A stretch of 64,000 bases of DNA from Putridiphycobacter sp045107045 (GCA_045107045.1 JBGCFR010000012.1:1-64000), one strand, 5' to 3'; shown: positions 43,401-52,875, counted from the first letter of the stretch. The notes: generated by a model from the letters alone, not told the origin. A program made the numbers and translations.

Positions 43401-46400
43401 ATGGTCAGGTGCTGGAACTGCAACACCATAAGATTGCTTATAAGAACGATTGTTTTTCACAACAATAAAGTCGAAAGTTAACTGACCAATATGTTCTTCT
43501 TTTACATCAAATTCAATGGAAATTTGCTCATTTTTTAAATGCAACCACTCCTCTTTAATAGTTTTCCCTTTAAAATCAATACTGTAAAATAAATTCAAAT
43601 GATCTTCAGCGGTTGACAACAAAAATTGTGCTTTATTATTCGGTTTAACTATCCTTGAAAATGGAATCACCTTTACAACATCATTATCAATTGATTTTTT
43701 CGAGTCTTTATTATACACTGTGAAGTAGGATTCATCAACCACCTCAATTCCATTTTTATCTTTGCTTGTAGCAACATATTTATAGCGCCCTGGTCTCCAT
43801 TTAGCAGTATTCTTAAATTCTATTTTATCCTTTGATCCTGTATTAAAACTTCCATTTTGAACTACTTCCCCTTTTTCCCACTCTTTATAATCCGCCTCGT
43901 TTTTAAACTCATTTCCAGGAAATAAATTAGAATATTTTTCTTTGCCCCAACCTAACTGATCTGGAGCAGGCCATAACCTTTTACGCAATGGTGATTTAGG
44001 TGCTTTTAATTTAAAAATTTCATATTCACCAACTGCTTTAAGTTCTTCTCCATTCAGGCTATTTGCAATAATTTGGAAGTTATGCTCTCCAGTTGCGTCC
44101 AACAATTCACCAATTGAATTTGACAGCACTAAGCTATGGTAGCCTAAACTAAAAGTTCGTGTAGCTGAATGTGTTTCACCATTAATATCAATGACATCAA
44201 CAGAAATAGTATAACTAAAAATAGGTCGTGTTTTAGAATCAACCGATTCATCAGGAATAGCTTTAAACTTAAAATCAAATTGCCCTTTATCATCAGTAAT
44301 CGTTTCACCACTCATCACCTCTTTAGAAGGTGAAGGACGATACCACCAGTACCAATAGTTGAATTGGGTTGTACGTTGAACTCGATATTTAACGGTTGCA
44401 TCTGATATTTTACTTCCTGCAAAAGCTTCAGCCAAACCTTTTACAATTACCGAATCATTCAGTTTGTATTCTCCTTCTAAAGGTTCAATTTTTGCGCTAA
44501 ACTTTGGTCTTTTGTATTCTTCTACTTGAACATTGGTGCTACCATGCAAAGTTTGAATAGACATTCTGCCAGTTAGCGCACCATAAGGTGCTAAAAACTT
44601 GCCTTCAAATGATCCGAACTCATTTGTAACCAACTCTACTTTTTTTATCTCTTGATGATTTGCATCAAAGAAGGTAACCTGAGTTTTAAAATTGGTTTTC
44701 AATGCATTGGTTTTACCATTGAATTCTGTTGCAATTCCTTTAAAATAAATGGTTTGTCCTGGACGATATAATTTTCTATCAGTAAATAGTTTTATTTGCA
44801 CTCTATCATAGCTTGAATTATTGCGCTTGTAATGGTAAAATGACTGCTTCGGCTCATAGAAATCATCTCCACTTTTTAGCGAAACAAAATAGGATTTATA
44901 GTTTTTTAAACCCTTTACAGTAGCCAAACCACTTTTATCCGTTTTATAAGTGCCAACTGTTTTCATACTGTACTTTCGTAATACATTGTTGTATTCCGAA
45001 AATTTAATCTTTACTTCAGCCTCATTTAGCGGATGCCCCGTTTTACGACATAGCGCCATTACCTCAACATCATTCGCATCTTCCTTCGTTTGATAGGTTA
45101 AGGAAGTTACCCAAAACTGACCATATGCTAAACCAATCTTCTCTTTGGTCACATCTTTATCCGAACTAACACCTATCAAATAATACCCTGTCTCGAGTTC
45201 AGGTAGCAATGCTTCAATTGAGTGATTAAATAAATCCTTTGTTCCTGTTAAAGTGACTTCTGATTCATAAATAGCCTTCGATTTATTCAAATACTTCTTA
45301 ATTTCATCAGAATTTAATCGTTCATCATGGTTATAGGTCACAACTTTTACATGTGCATTGTTTAGATTTTTATAGGTAATTAAAAATTTACTATTTTGAT
45401 TTGGCAAATAAGTTTCTTCAATTTTTAATGAAACAGAATTACTGTTCAATTTTCCTAATAAGGATTTGCATTGCTGAGCACCAAATGATTTTGAGTTTTG
45501 AGTAATAACTTGTTTGCATATTAGTGCCGATTTTAATCTTTTTTCCTTCTCGGTTTTTGTAGCTTTTAAGACCTCTAGACTATTGGTTTGTTGAAAATAG
45601 AGTTCGGCTAATTCGTACCATGCCTCTCCTGAAAACACATGGTCTTTATAAGCAGACGTCATATTTTTAAGTGCTTGCTCATACAGCTCTTCTGAATTAG
45701 ATAATACAGATTGGTTCTTAACCCATTTTAACCGAAGTAATTGAACATGAAATAGTGACTCTAGATTATTGTTAGCTAATAAGTTTTCTGTCAACTCTTG
45801 TAAAACCTCAACCGCATAAAACTTGAGATTAAATGAATCACTAGTTGTATTTACAATATTAATGAAAGCTTGATTGCTATTAAAATAGGTTTCATTATTA
45901 ATACTAAAAGTCTCTGCAGGCCCTTCAATATTAAATGAATTTTGACTGAAGAACTTAAAGGCCCTATTTGCTAAAAACTGATATAAAGTTTGTTCATTGT
46001 AAAACTCTTTGTCATAGCCAATAATCAAATTAGGATAATCAGTCAGTTTTTTTGCAGATAATACTTTTCTATAAAGTATTGATGCCTGGTAATTCTTAAC
46101 TACTTTTAAAGCCAACTGCTCTAAATCCCATGTTCTAATATCATCATTTTTGATTTCGGAATCTATTACCGTTCTGTCTTTAAATTTCCAACTATTTCTT
46201 GAATAGAATCCAAAATAAACTTCCGCAAGCACTGAATGTAGTATAGAAGCCGTAATTTGATCAGTCTTACTAATAAGGTCTTCAATTCTGCTAATTCCCA
46301 AAACATAATCATCTTCAGTAATATATTGATTATACTTAAGTTGAAAAAAATTGCCTTTTACAACCTGCATTGGCGTTTTAGATTCAATGGCTTTTTCTAT

Positions 46401-46544
46401 GATCAAATCCACTGATTTGAGTGCTTCACGATACAACCCTTTCTTTTCAAGTTCGTCTATTTTATGCCAACTAGCATCAAAATTAAACTGACCGAAACTT
46501 AAAATTATTGACATAGAAGTTATTAAGGTTAAAAATAGTTTCAT
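40473..46544 (-). CDS. Bacterial alpha-2-macroglobulin family protein
   Basis: 2023 residues with a signal peptide (MKLFLTLITSMSIILSFGQ). Residues ~20-380 are helical, TPR-like; MG domains follow (LFTDRKLYRPGQTIYFKG near 580 is the MG2 signature); an acidic, Ser/Pro-rich linker (~1170-1230; EEPERDDDGKPVETEAK); the A2M core (TAFFYPQLHTNEAGEIRIKFTMPESLTKWRF); the thioester domain with Cys1470-Ala-Glu-Gln1473 (YPYECAEQTF) and GGWAWFPG. Such proteins trap proteases covalently in the periplasm or at the surface. No lipobox is seen and no penicillin-binding protein 1C gene follows, unlike the E. coli yfhM context; tadA is the partner instead. Confidence 0.93.
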   Translation of the reverse strand: MKLFLTLITSMSIILSFGQFNFDASWHKIDELEKKGLYREALKSVDLIIEKAIESKTPMQVVKGNFFQLKYNQYITEDDYVLGISRIEDLISKTDQITASILHSVLAEVYFGFYSRNSWKFKDRTVIDSEIKNDDIRTWDLEQLALKVVKNYQASILYRKVLSAKKLTDYPNLIIGYDKEFYNEQTLYQFLANRAFKFFSQNSFNIEGPAETFSINNETYFNSNQAFINIVNTTSDSFNLKFYAVEVLQELTENLLANNNLESLFHVQLLRLKWVKNQSVLSNSEELYEQALKNMTSAYKDHVFSGEAWYELAELYFQQTNSLEVLKATKTEKEKRLKSALICKQVITQNSKSFGAQQCKSLLGKLNSNSVSLKIEETYLPNQNSKFLITYKNLNNAHVKVVTYNHDERLNSDEIKKYLNKSKAIYESEVTLTGTKDLFNHSIEALLPELETGYYLIGVSSDKDVTKEKIGLAYGQFWVTSLTYQTKEDANDVEVMALCRKTGHPLNEAEVKIKFSEYNNVLRKYSMKTVGTYKTDKSGLATVKGLKNYKSYFVSLKSGDDFYEPKQSFYHYKRNNSSYDRVQIKLFTDRKLYRPGQTIYFKGIATEFNGKTNALKTNFKTQVTFFDANHQEIKKVELVTNEFGSFEGKFLAPYGALTGRMSIQTLHGSTNVQVEEYKRPKFSAKIEPLEGEYKLNDSVIVKGLAEAFAGSKISDATVKYRVQRTTQFNYWYWWYRPSPSKEVMSGETITDDKGQFDFKFKAIPDESVDSKTRPIFSYTISVDVIDINGETHSATRTFSLGYHSLVLSNSIGELLDATGEHNFQIIANSLNGEELKAVGEYEIFKLKAPKSPLRKRLWPAPDQLGWGKEKYSNLFPGNEFKNEADYKEWEKGEVVQNGSFNTGSKDKIEFKNTAKWRPGRYKYVATSKDKNGIEVVDESYFTVYNKDSKKSIDNDVVKVIPFSRIVKPNNKAQFLLSTAEDHLNLFYSIDFKGKTIKEEWLHLKNEQISIEFDVKEEHIGQLTFDFIVVKNNRSYKQSYGVAVPAPDHHLDISLESFRDKLKPGQDEEWTLLVKNAKNEKAQAELLATLYDASLDELFTKNSFGFSLFKPYTSVKSWSSPIGFGQVSGSNVNYYWNQSLNSPHRQDPYLNTFGYNSYSYGRAGLYRESEPSLAGAVMDMSTEDGAPSEGEYKVAKANKKESPGAPSPVADLANSNELEEPERDDDGKPVETEAKSIQPRTNFNETAFFYPQLHTNEAGEIRIKFTMPESLTKWRFIGLAHSKTLEIGLVEKELVTQKDLMVMPNMPRFFRENDRITISTKIANISVKDINGTATIKLIDPVTEKDITSQFTQLNVVQPFSVDAEGNTQISWNLSISDEVTAVKYQIIAQSLNHSDGEENVLPILSNRMMVTESMPMPISGKGSKSFTFNKLKNNNSTSLKHHQLTLEYTSNPAWYALQAMPYMMEYPYECAEQTFTRYYANAIATHVLNSKPKIKAIIDKWQTESPEAFLSNLNKNQELKSLMLEETPWVLNAKSESETKRNLSVLLDLNRMNGELAKALSKTIKTQSNSGGWAWFPGMRDNRYITQHIITGLGHLDVLGISAIKEDRSVRQMVEKGVRYLDREIVKDLERLKKYHPESYLKNNHLGYTQIQYLYMRSYFTDIKLNKATEEAVNYYKNQSEKYWLEFNIYAKGMIGLAAKRMSMTTLASDIYKSLKDNAIINEEFGMYWKSYTSGFYWYQAPIETQALMIEFFNEMEDMPSVEQLKMWLLKEKQTTHWKTTKQTAEAVYALLLNGLDLLATDQLVQIKIGGKAIEYVKEVSSNPYNVKPEAGTGYFKTKWNQNEISSKMADVKVVKESSGPAWGAMYWQYFEQLDKITFAKTPLKLDKSIHKIELSDRGEKLKTITDMNSIEIGDKVRIRIELRTDRNLEYVHMKDMRASGFEPISVISKYKYQGGLGYYQATKDAATNFFFDYIPKGTYVFEYDLRAEQIGDFSNGIATIQCMYAPEFTSHSNGIRLSIKAK

Positions 46545-46555
46545 GACACTGTATT

Positions 46556-46572
46556 TTTGTATTTAATACAAA
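46556..46572. promoter_or_regulatory. Perfect 17-bp palindrome upstream of the alpha-2-macroglobulin gene
   Basis: TTTGTATT-T-AATACAAA ends 11 bp before the ATG. It could be an operator over the leader or a chance AT-rich dyad; the exact symmetry over eight base pairs favours a site. Confidence 0.3.
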
Positions 46573-46671
46573 CATTTTTCAGTTAAGTTCATATTTGGTA
46601 TAAATTTAGTTAATACTCACAATAAACTACAATTTAATACACAGATTAGATGCCATTAAATATAAGTCACT

Positions 46672-46917
46672 ATGAAGTTATCAAAAAAAATAAGAGAAAT
46701 TACACTAATTACTATTAGCGACTTAAAGGATAATTACTTTGATAGGATTCCGATTAGTTCTGATCAGATTTTGGCTTTAAAATGGTTTGATAAATACCGA
46801 GTTGAAATTCTCAAAAAGGCGAATAAAAGGAATGTATTCCACCAACGTTACGCCGAATTAAAGGTTATTGAGAACACTGTTGATTATAGAGAGTTTTTAA
46901 AAAACTTCGAAATATAA
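46672..46917 (+). CDS. Hypothetical 81-residue protein
   Basis: A basic, helical small protein (MKLSKKIREITLITISDLKDNYFDRIPIS; QILALKWFDKYRVEILKKANK). No family recognised, no membrane segment or signal peptide. Its last 21 bp overlap the 3' end of the convergent YqaA-type gene. Coding character looks genuine. Confidence 0.5.
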   Translation: MKLSKKIREITLITISDLKDNYFDRIPISSDQILALKWFDKYRVEILKKANKRNVFHQRYAELKVIENTVDYREFLKNFEI

Positions 46918-47331
46918 GAAAGTCAAAATGAGGTATCTTCCGCATTTGCCAATAAACATGGTTAATGTTAAAGGCCAAATTTTAACTTTAAAAAATCCCA
47001 ACACACCAACCATAGGATCTCCAATAATAGGCAGCCACGATATCAATCCTAACCAGTAGCCATATTTTTCTAATTTAATTTCCCACCTTTCTATTCTTGC
47101 TTGATTAAGGTTAAATCTCTTTTTTAAGCCTTCTGAATTTACTTTATAACCAATGTAGTAGTTTGTGAGCCCACCAAGCAAATTACCAATGGTGGCTACA
47201 ATTAGTACATTATAAACATTAAATTCTAGTTCGTAAGCGCCAATAACAAATGCCTCCGACGGTGTTGGAAAAATGGTAGCAGAAATGAACGTACCAATAA
47301 ATAAACCGATATAGCCTAAGCTGATTAACAT
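46897..47331 (-). CDS. YqaA family (SNARE-associated/VTT) membrane protein
   Basis: 144 residues from ATG 47331. IFPTPSEAFVIGAY is the first re-entrant motif, GNLLGGLTNYYIGYK the second, and SWLPIIGDPMVGVLGFFKV the typical YqaA finish, with four membrane segments. Related to DedA proteins, which include undecaprenyl-phosphate and lipid flippases; YqaA itself has no proven role. It lies just after the terminator of the T9SS gene upstream on the same strand. Confidence 0.88.
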   Translation of the reverse strand: MLISLGYIGLFIGTFISATIFPTPSEAFVIGAYELEFNVYNVLIVATIGNLLGGLTNYYIGYKVNSEGLKKRFNLNQARIERWEIKLEKYGYWLGLISWLPIIGDPMVGVLGFFKVKIWPLTLTMFIGKCGRYLILTFLYFEVF

Positions 47332-47338
47332 CAAAAAA

Positions 47339-47366
47339 AATCCCGCCCAAATAAAGGAGCGGGATT
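47339..47366 (-). terminator. Intrinsic terminator of the T9SS gene
   Basis: On the minus strand AATCCCGC (47366-47359) pairs with GCGGGATT (47346-47339) and runs into eight U residues. It follows the stop codon of the gene at 47389 by about 20 bp. Confidence 0.9.
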
Positions 47367-47388
47367 AGTATTATAGATTAAAATCTAA

Positions 47389-49248
47389 TTATTTTGTTAC
47401 TACCATTCTTTTAGTCACTGAATAGTTTCCAGCTTTAAAGTTGTAGAAATATACTCCATCAGATAATTCAGCACCACTAATGACCACTTTGTGCTCACCA
47501 GCTCCTCTAGAACCTTCGTTAATTGAAGTAATTAATTTACCTGTTACATCAACAATGTCTAAAGTTACATTTGAAGCTTCGTTTAAGCTATATGTAATTA
47601 CTGTGTTATTTGTAAATGGATTTGGTTGATTTTGGCTTACATTAATTCCAAAAGCTTCATCACTTCCTTCAACACTTAAATCATCAGGCATTACCAATCT
47701 TACCATAATTGCAGATGGGCTTGTTAAACTCCCTATTGATCCATCATCACTAACTCCACGCACTGTTCTGAATTCAATTGGCTGAGCAGTTGCAAATTCA
47801 ACAGCTGGGTCTCCACCAAAGTGAGCCGCCATTACTAATAAATCATCACCTGCAAAAACATCAAAGTTTTCTTGGTTAAACATTGGGATACGAATAACAT
47901 TTCCTAAATCTGAACTTGTAATAACATATTCCTCAGTTACAGCTTCTTGCAAATAATCATCATCAGTAGCATCATATCTATAAATTGTACCGTAAATTAC
48001 TTGATCAACATTGTCAGACTCGTTAGTAATTTGAATATCCATATGAGTAACAACAGCATCAGCAAATATTTCCATCATATTTCCAATGGCAAAACTTAGT
48101 CCAGTGTTACTTGAAAAGTTTGTGATTCCGCCTTCTTCAACACCGTTATCTCTTCCGTAAATTGCATCTGTTATTTCAAATGATGTTGAAAATGAATTGT
48201 TAGTTAAATCAACATCAGTGTTAACCTGGTCAGCAGTTAAATCTAAGTTGTAAATTCCTTCCGTTACTGGTGTAAACGTAGGGCCAACAGCAAATGAATC
48301 TGTCTCAGTTAAAAGAATATTTGATGTTGGACTGTCTTCATCAAAACTTTCTGGTCCAGCAACAGTAGCATTTAAGTAAGCTCCTGTTTGTGTTGCACCA
48401 CCATTATTCTGAATTTGACCAGAAAATTCAATTGGCGAAGTTTGCTCGTAAGGAATAAAGTGATACTCTAGCCCACTTGTCCAAACAGTTCCTCCAACAC
48501 CCCATCTGAATTTTGGTGTAATTAATTCTGCTTCATAATTCCAAGACTCTATCAATCTAAAATCATCAACCATCCAAGCATAACCTGCTCCAAATTGTTG
48601 GTCATCTGATCCAACCCATCTGAATCTAACTTTTACATTAGCAGAACCACCGGCTACAGCTGAAATGTTAATTGATTTAACCCCTTGAAAAGTTGTACCA
48701 TTTGTTGAAAACTCTTGGTTAATACTAAATGGTGTCCATGAAGTTCCTCCATCACCAGATACCTCAACAATACAACTATCACTATTAAAAGCTCTGTATC
48801 TTTGTTCAAACTCAAGTGTTACACCTGGTAAACCTGTACAGTTAATTGTTGGTACATATTCTAATACAGCATTTTGAAGGCCAAAAGGTGTTGTTCCTGC
48901 ATTTAATAATAAAGAAATACCATTAAAAGCAGCATGTCCGTTTGATGCTGTAGTAGAAGCCATTCCTCCAATATACTGAACGACATCTGCAGGTGAAGTG
49001 GTACCAATTGTCCAAGCGTTTCCATCAGGATCTGCTGGTGTTGACCAGTTAGCACTCACACTAAAATCATCAGCAATAATAATATCTCCTTCAGCTCTGT
49101 CTCCAGCTAAATTAGTTGGTCTTACATTGTTAACTTGAGTGTAAGGCTCAATTTGCTTTAACCTTATTTCTGCTGCTTCTCCCGTTTCTTGACCGAAAGT
49201 AACACCAGCAAATAAAAGCATGGCAGGTAGTAAGTATACTTTTTTCAT
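47389..49248 (-). CDS. T9SS type A sorting-domain secreted protein
   Basis: 619 residues: signal peptide (MKKVYLLPAMLLFAGVTFGQ); a choice-of-anchor/jelly-roll domain (~55-230; ADDFSVSANWSTP, CTGLPGVTLEFEQRYR, VRFRWVGSDDQQFGAGYAWMVDDFRL); Ig-like repeats; and a C-terminal T9SS domain (~535-619; QNQPNPFTNNTVITYSL, SDGVYFYNFKAG, TKRMVVTK). It is acidic and Asn/Thr-rich as usual for surface proteins. Its strong terminator suggests high expression. No enzymatic site recognised; adhesin or structural surface role is inferred. Confidence 0.85.
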   Translation of the reverse strand: MKKVYLLPAMLLFAGVTFGQETGEAAEIRLKQIEPYTQVNNVRPTNLAGDRAEGDIIIADDFSVSANWSTPADPDGNAWTIGTTSPADVVQYIGGMASTTASNGHAAFNGISLLLNAGTTPFGLQNAVLEYVPTINCTGLPGVTLEFEQRYRAFNSDSCIVEVSGDGGTSWTPFSINQEFSTNGTTFQGVKSINISAVAGGSANVKVRFRWVGSDDQQFGAGYAWMVDDFRLIESWNYEAELITPKFRWGVGGTVWTSGLEYHFIPYEQTSPIEFSGQIQNNGGATQTGAYLNATVAGPESFDEDSPTSNILLTETDSFAVGPTFTPVTEGIYNLDLTADQVNTDVDLTNNSFSTSFEITDAIYGRDNGVEEGGITNFSSNTGLSFAIGNMMEIFADAVVTHMDIQITNESDNVDQVIYGTIYRYDATDDDYLQEAVTEEYVITSSDLGNVIRIPMFNQENFDVFAGDDLLVMAAHFGGDPAVEFATAQPIEFRTVRGVSDDGSIGSLTSPSAIMVRLVMPDDLSVEGSDEAFGINVSQNQPNPFTNNTVITYSLNEASNVTLDIVDVTGKLITSINEGSRGAGEHKVVISGAELSDGVYFYNFKAGNYSVTKRMVVTK

Positions 49249-49355
49249 TTAAATAGTTTTTAGAATTAATATGTCGTAAATTTAACCAAAACTTATCAAA
49301 GGACAAAATAAATACCGTCTATACTAGGATTCCTATGGTGAAGTAGGTGATTTAT

Positions 49356-50162
49356 TTATTGATTGGCTATTCTGAATTGATCGGCATCTAATAAGACAGG
49401 GAAGGTCTCTCTTGCTCTTAACAACTTATTTTTATTTAATTCACAGTAAATAATTTTCTCGTGACCTGTTAGAATTTCATGTTTTAATTGACCCAAAGGA
49501 CCATATATTGCTGAATCTCCACTGTGTTTGATTCCATTTCCATCTTCTCCAACACGATTTACACCAATAACGTAAGCCTGATTTTCAATAGCACGAGCTT
49601 GCAATAGGTTTTGCCAAGCATATGCCCTCGCCTCTGGCCAATTGGCTATATATATCATAGCATCATATAATGGATTACCGTCAGACATTGTATTCCTCGC
49701 AAATACTGGAAACCGCAAGTCATAACAGACCTGTAAGTTAATTTTCCATCCCTTTATGCTAACAATTGTTGGATTCAACCCAGCAACATAATGCTCATTT
49801 TCAGATCCCATTCTGAACAAGTGTCGTTTATTATAATACTCAATGTTTCCAGATGGGTTGACCATTACGAATGTGTTTTGGTATTTTCCCGTTTCACTTT
49901 TAGTAATTACTCCAGCTCCAAAAGAGGTGTTGAGCTTTTTCGCCCACTTTTTTAGCCATTGGAAAGTAACCCCTTGATCATCTTCCCAAAAACTAGATGG
50001 TTTCATAGTAAATCCCGTTGCAAACATCTCAGGCAAAATAATGCAATCCAAATCATCTGGTTTTATTCTCAATAAAAAATCAGTCTCTAGCTTCGAGAAG
50101 TTGGCCTCCTTATTTTCCCAAACTATATTAAACTGAATACCTGCAATTTTGAGATTTGTCAT
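49356..50162 (-). CDS. Omega-amidase-type nitrilase (YafV-like)
   Basis: 268 residues of the nitrilase superfamily with the triad Glu45 (LPEMFATGF), Lys112 (NKRHLFRMG) and Cys146 (QVCYDLRFP). YafV-type members hydrolyse alpha-ketoglutaramate and ketosuccinamate. The upstream gene encodes a YbdL-type methionine/glutamine transaminase whose by-product is the substrate of this amidase, a pairing documented in bacteria. The start directly abuts the stop of that gene. Confidence 0.9.
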   Translation of the reverse strand: MTNLKIAGIQFNIVWENKEANFSKLETDFLLRIKPDDLDCIILPEMFATGFTMKPSSFWEDDQGVTFQWLKKWAKKLNTSFGAGVITKSETGKYQNTFVMVNPSGNIEYYNKRHLFRMGSENEHYVAGLNPTIVSIKGWKINLQVCYDLRFPVFARNTMSDGNPLYDAMIYIANWPEARAYAWQNLLQARAIENQAYVIGVNRVGEDGNGIKHSGDSAIYGPLGQLKHEILTGHEKIIYCELNKNKLLRARETFPVLLDADQFRIANQ

Positions 50163-51308
50163 CTAGATATTTTTTAAAATTTGTGCCGCCTTTATAAGCG
50201 TATCATCTTGCTTTGCAAAGCAAATTCTAATCACTTTATTATCCTGTTTTGATTCATAAAACACTGACACTGGAATAGTGGCGACTTTCAATTCTTTTGT
50301 AATTCGCTTAGCAAAGTCAACATCATTTTCATTTGATATTTCCGAATAATCAAAGAGCATAAAATAAGTGCCATTGCATGGTAATGGTTTTAACCTGGAT
50401 CCTTCCATTTCCTTTAAAAATAAATCTCTTTTTGCCTTGTAAAAATCCGAAATACCTGCCCATGATTTGTCTGTTTTTAAATAGCTAGCTATGGCATACT
50501 GCATGGTATTATTAGCGGCAAAAACCTGAAATTGGTGTACCTTTCTTAATTCATCACTTAAATGCTTAGGTGCAACCGCATATCCTAATTTCCAGCCAGT
50601 GACATGAAAGGTTTTACCAAAACTATAAGTCACAATAGTTTGGTTATAAATTCTAGGTCTTTTTAATACGGATTGATGAATACTATTGTATTGCATATGC
50701 TCATAAACCTCATCACTTAGTAAAATAATTTGAGGATTAGCCTCCAATACTTGTTCTAACTCATCAAAATCATGCCTTGTCATCACCGCTCCAGATGGAT
50801 TATGCGGATTATTGACAATAATCATTTTTGTAGTTGAATTTATTCTTTTCCTCACTAAGTCCCAATCAATAGCATAGTTTGGAAAAGTGAGTGGTACATG
50901 AACTGGTTTTCCTCCATTCAATACAATGCTCGGGTCATAACAATCGTATGCAGGATCAAACACAATCACTTCATCTCCCAAATTAATGAAAGCGGTAATG
51001 GCAGAATAAATGGCTTGTGTTGCACCTGATGTAATGGTTATATCGGTTTCTGGATTAAATTGAATGTCATGTTGGACACCCATTTTATTGGCAATTTCTT
51101 GTCGCAAATCTAGCCGACCAGCCATAGGCGCATATTGGACTTGTTCTGCTGCCAACCCTTCCAGCACCTTTTTTTTAAGTTCAATATCAATAGGGAAATC
51201 AGGAAAGCCTTGTGATAAATTAATGGCACCCTCTTGGTTTGCTAAACCAGACATTACTGTAAATATGGAAGTGCCAACATTCGGTAATTTAGATTTTGGC
51301 TGACTCAT
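50163..51308 (-). CDS. Methionine (glutamine) aminotransferase, YbdL-like
   Basis: A 381-residue fold-type I PLP aminotransferase. Lys232 in SFGKTFHVTGWKLGY is the Schiff-base lysine; LSQGFPDF, NNPHNPSG and SDEVYEHM are class I/II signatures, and YAPMAGRLDLR is typical of YbdL/kynurenine-aminotransferase-like enzymes. It probably transaminates methionine, glutamine or aromatic amino acids, including the last step of methionine salvage. Lies between the DUF853 ATPase and the omega-amidase with 0-2 bp gaps. Confidence 0.92.
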   Translation of the reverse strand: MSQPKSKLPNVGTSIFTVMSGLANQEGAINLSQGFPDFPIDIELKKKVLEGLAAEQVQYAPMAGRLDLRQEIANKMGVQHDIQFNPETDITITSGATQAIYSAITAFINLGDEVIVFDPAYDCYDPSIVLNGGKPVHVPLTFPNYAIDWDLVRKRINSTTKMIIVNNPHNPSGAVMTRHDFDELEQVLEANPQIILLSDEVYEHMQYNSIHQSVLKRPRIYNQTIVTYSFGKTFHVTGWKLGYAVAPKHLSDELRKVHQFQVFAANNTMQYAIASYLKTDKSWAGISDFYKAKRDLFLKEMEGSRLKPLPCNGTYFMLFDYSEISNENDVDFAKRITKELKVATIPVSVFYESKQDNKVIRICFAKQDDTLIKAAQILKNI

Positions 51309-51309
51309 T

Positions 51310-52875
51310 TTATCGTTTTAACCCAAAAATACTGAATACGCCTCTAATAATTTCTCTTCCTGCAGTTTTCACAAAGCTATCCACCGCTTTTGAAGTGGCA
51401 GATTTTCTTGGTCTTCCTGGGCTTCGTCTTCGATTTGTAGTTGAACGCCTTGTTTTTTCAATGGCTTTGTCCTCTTTTTCTTGCTGTTTCCTTCTTTCCT
51501 CTTGTAATTCCTCCTCTTCCATTCTTTCGATTTTTTCACCAAGAATTTCGTAGGCACTTCTGCGGTCAATGTCTTTATTGTATTTTTCAGTCAGCAATGA
51601 ATAATCAACTACCTCATCTATTTCCTTTTTCGTTAATACATCCATTCTCGTTTTTGGCGCTTGCAACAAGGTAACCGCTAATGGTGTTGGAATTCCTTTT
51701 TCATTTAAGCCTGTCACCAATGCAATACCAGTACCCATGGCTGTAATCACTTCGTCTGTTTTATAAAAATCTGATAGTGGATAATTTTCAGCTGTTTGCT
51801 TAATGGCTTTTCTATCTTTTGCTGTAAATGCACGCAAGGCATGTTGCACTTTTAAACCTAATTGACTCAACACTTCTTCAGGCACATCAGTTGGTAGCTG
51901 TGTGACAAAGTAAATACCCACTCCCTTGGACCGAATTAACTTAATAATAATTTCAATTTGGTCTAGCAAAGCATCTGAAGCTTCATTAAACATCAAATGG
52001 GCTTCATCAATAAAAATACAAAGTTTTGGTTTGTCATCATCTCCAGCTTCTGGAAACGTTTCATACACTTCTGCCAATAAACTCATCATGAAAGTTGAAA
52101 ATAACTTTGGCTTATTTTGAATATCTGTTAATCTAATAATTGAAATTTGACCTTTCCCTTTTTTATTAACATGTAAAAAATCTTGCACATCAAACGAGCG
52201 TTCCCCAAAAAATAATTCTGCACCTTGCTGCTCTAATTCAACCACTTTTCGCATGATAGTACTAATAGAGCTACTTGAAATTTGTCCGTATTCTTTTTGA
52301 ATATCCTTCTTGCCTTCTCCGTTAATGTATTGGAGTGATTTTCTTAAATCTTTTAAATCTAAAAGCGGTAATTTCGAATCGTCACAATACTTAAATAGTA
52401 TTGACATAATGCCTTCCTGTGTATCATTTAATTCAAGCATTTTGGCCAGTAGCACTGGTCCAAATTCAGATACGGTTGCCCTTAAACGCACCCCTTTTTG
52501 TTCAGAGATGCTCATTAATTCAACTGGCATTTTTTCAGCTTCATATGGTACGCCAATGGCACCATGACGCCAAACAATATGATCGTTTGAACTACCCGGT
52601 TGTGCTAATCCACTCAAATCGCCTTTAATATCCATTAACAATGATGGAATACCTTTTAATGACATTTGCTCGGCAATTACCTGCATGGTTTTAGTTTTAC
52701 CGGTACCAGTTGCACCGGCAATAAGACCATGTCTATTTAATGTTTTTAAAGGTATTTTAACTAATGCGTCACTAACCGGTTCATCATCTAACATAGCACC
52801 GCCTAAAACGATATAATCTTTTTTAAAGGTATGTCCCTCGTTAATATGGGTTCTAAAGTCTTCGATTTTACTCAT
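51310..52875 (-). CDS. DUF853 / HerA-like helicase C-terminal ATPase
   Basis: 521 residues with Walker A GATGTGKTKT (54-63), LLMDIKGDLSGLAQPG, Walker B LCIFIDEAHLMF and arginine/sensor region FVTQLPTDVPEEVLSQLG. The C-terminus is a basic, charged tail (~445-521; EEEELQEERRKQQEKEDKAIEKTRR). Related to HerA DNA translocases, but DUF853 proteins have no proven role and no NurA nuclease gene is adjacent. The stop codon lies one base from the transaminase start, so the three genes form one operon. Confidence 0.88.
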   Translation of the reverse strand: MSKIEDFRTHINEGHTFKKDYIVLGGAMLDDEPVSDALVKIPLKTLNRHGLIAGATGTGKTKTMQVIAEQMSLKGIPSLLMDIKGDLSGLAQPGSSNDHIVWRHGAIGVPYEAEKMPVELMSISEQKGVRLRATVSEFGPVLLAKMLELNDTQEGIMSILFKYCDDSKLPLLDLKDLRKSLQYINGEGKKDIQKEYGQISSSSISTIMRKVVELEQQGAELFFGERSFDVQDFLHVNKKGKGQISIIRLTDIQNKPKLFSTFMMSLLAEVYETFPEAGDDDKPKLCIFIDEAHLMFNEASDALLDQIEIIIKLIRSKGVGIYFVTQLPTDVPEEVLSQLGLKVQHALRAFTAKDRKAIKQTAENYPLSDFYKTDEVITAMGTGIALVTGLNEKGIPTPLAVTLLQAPKTRMDVLTKKEIDEVVDYSLLTEKYNKDIDRRSAYEILGEKIERMEEEELQEERRKQQEKEDKAIEKTRRSTTNRRRSPGRPRKSATSKAVDSFVKTAGREIIRGVFSIFGLKR

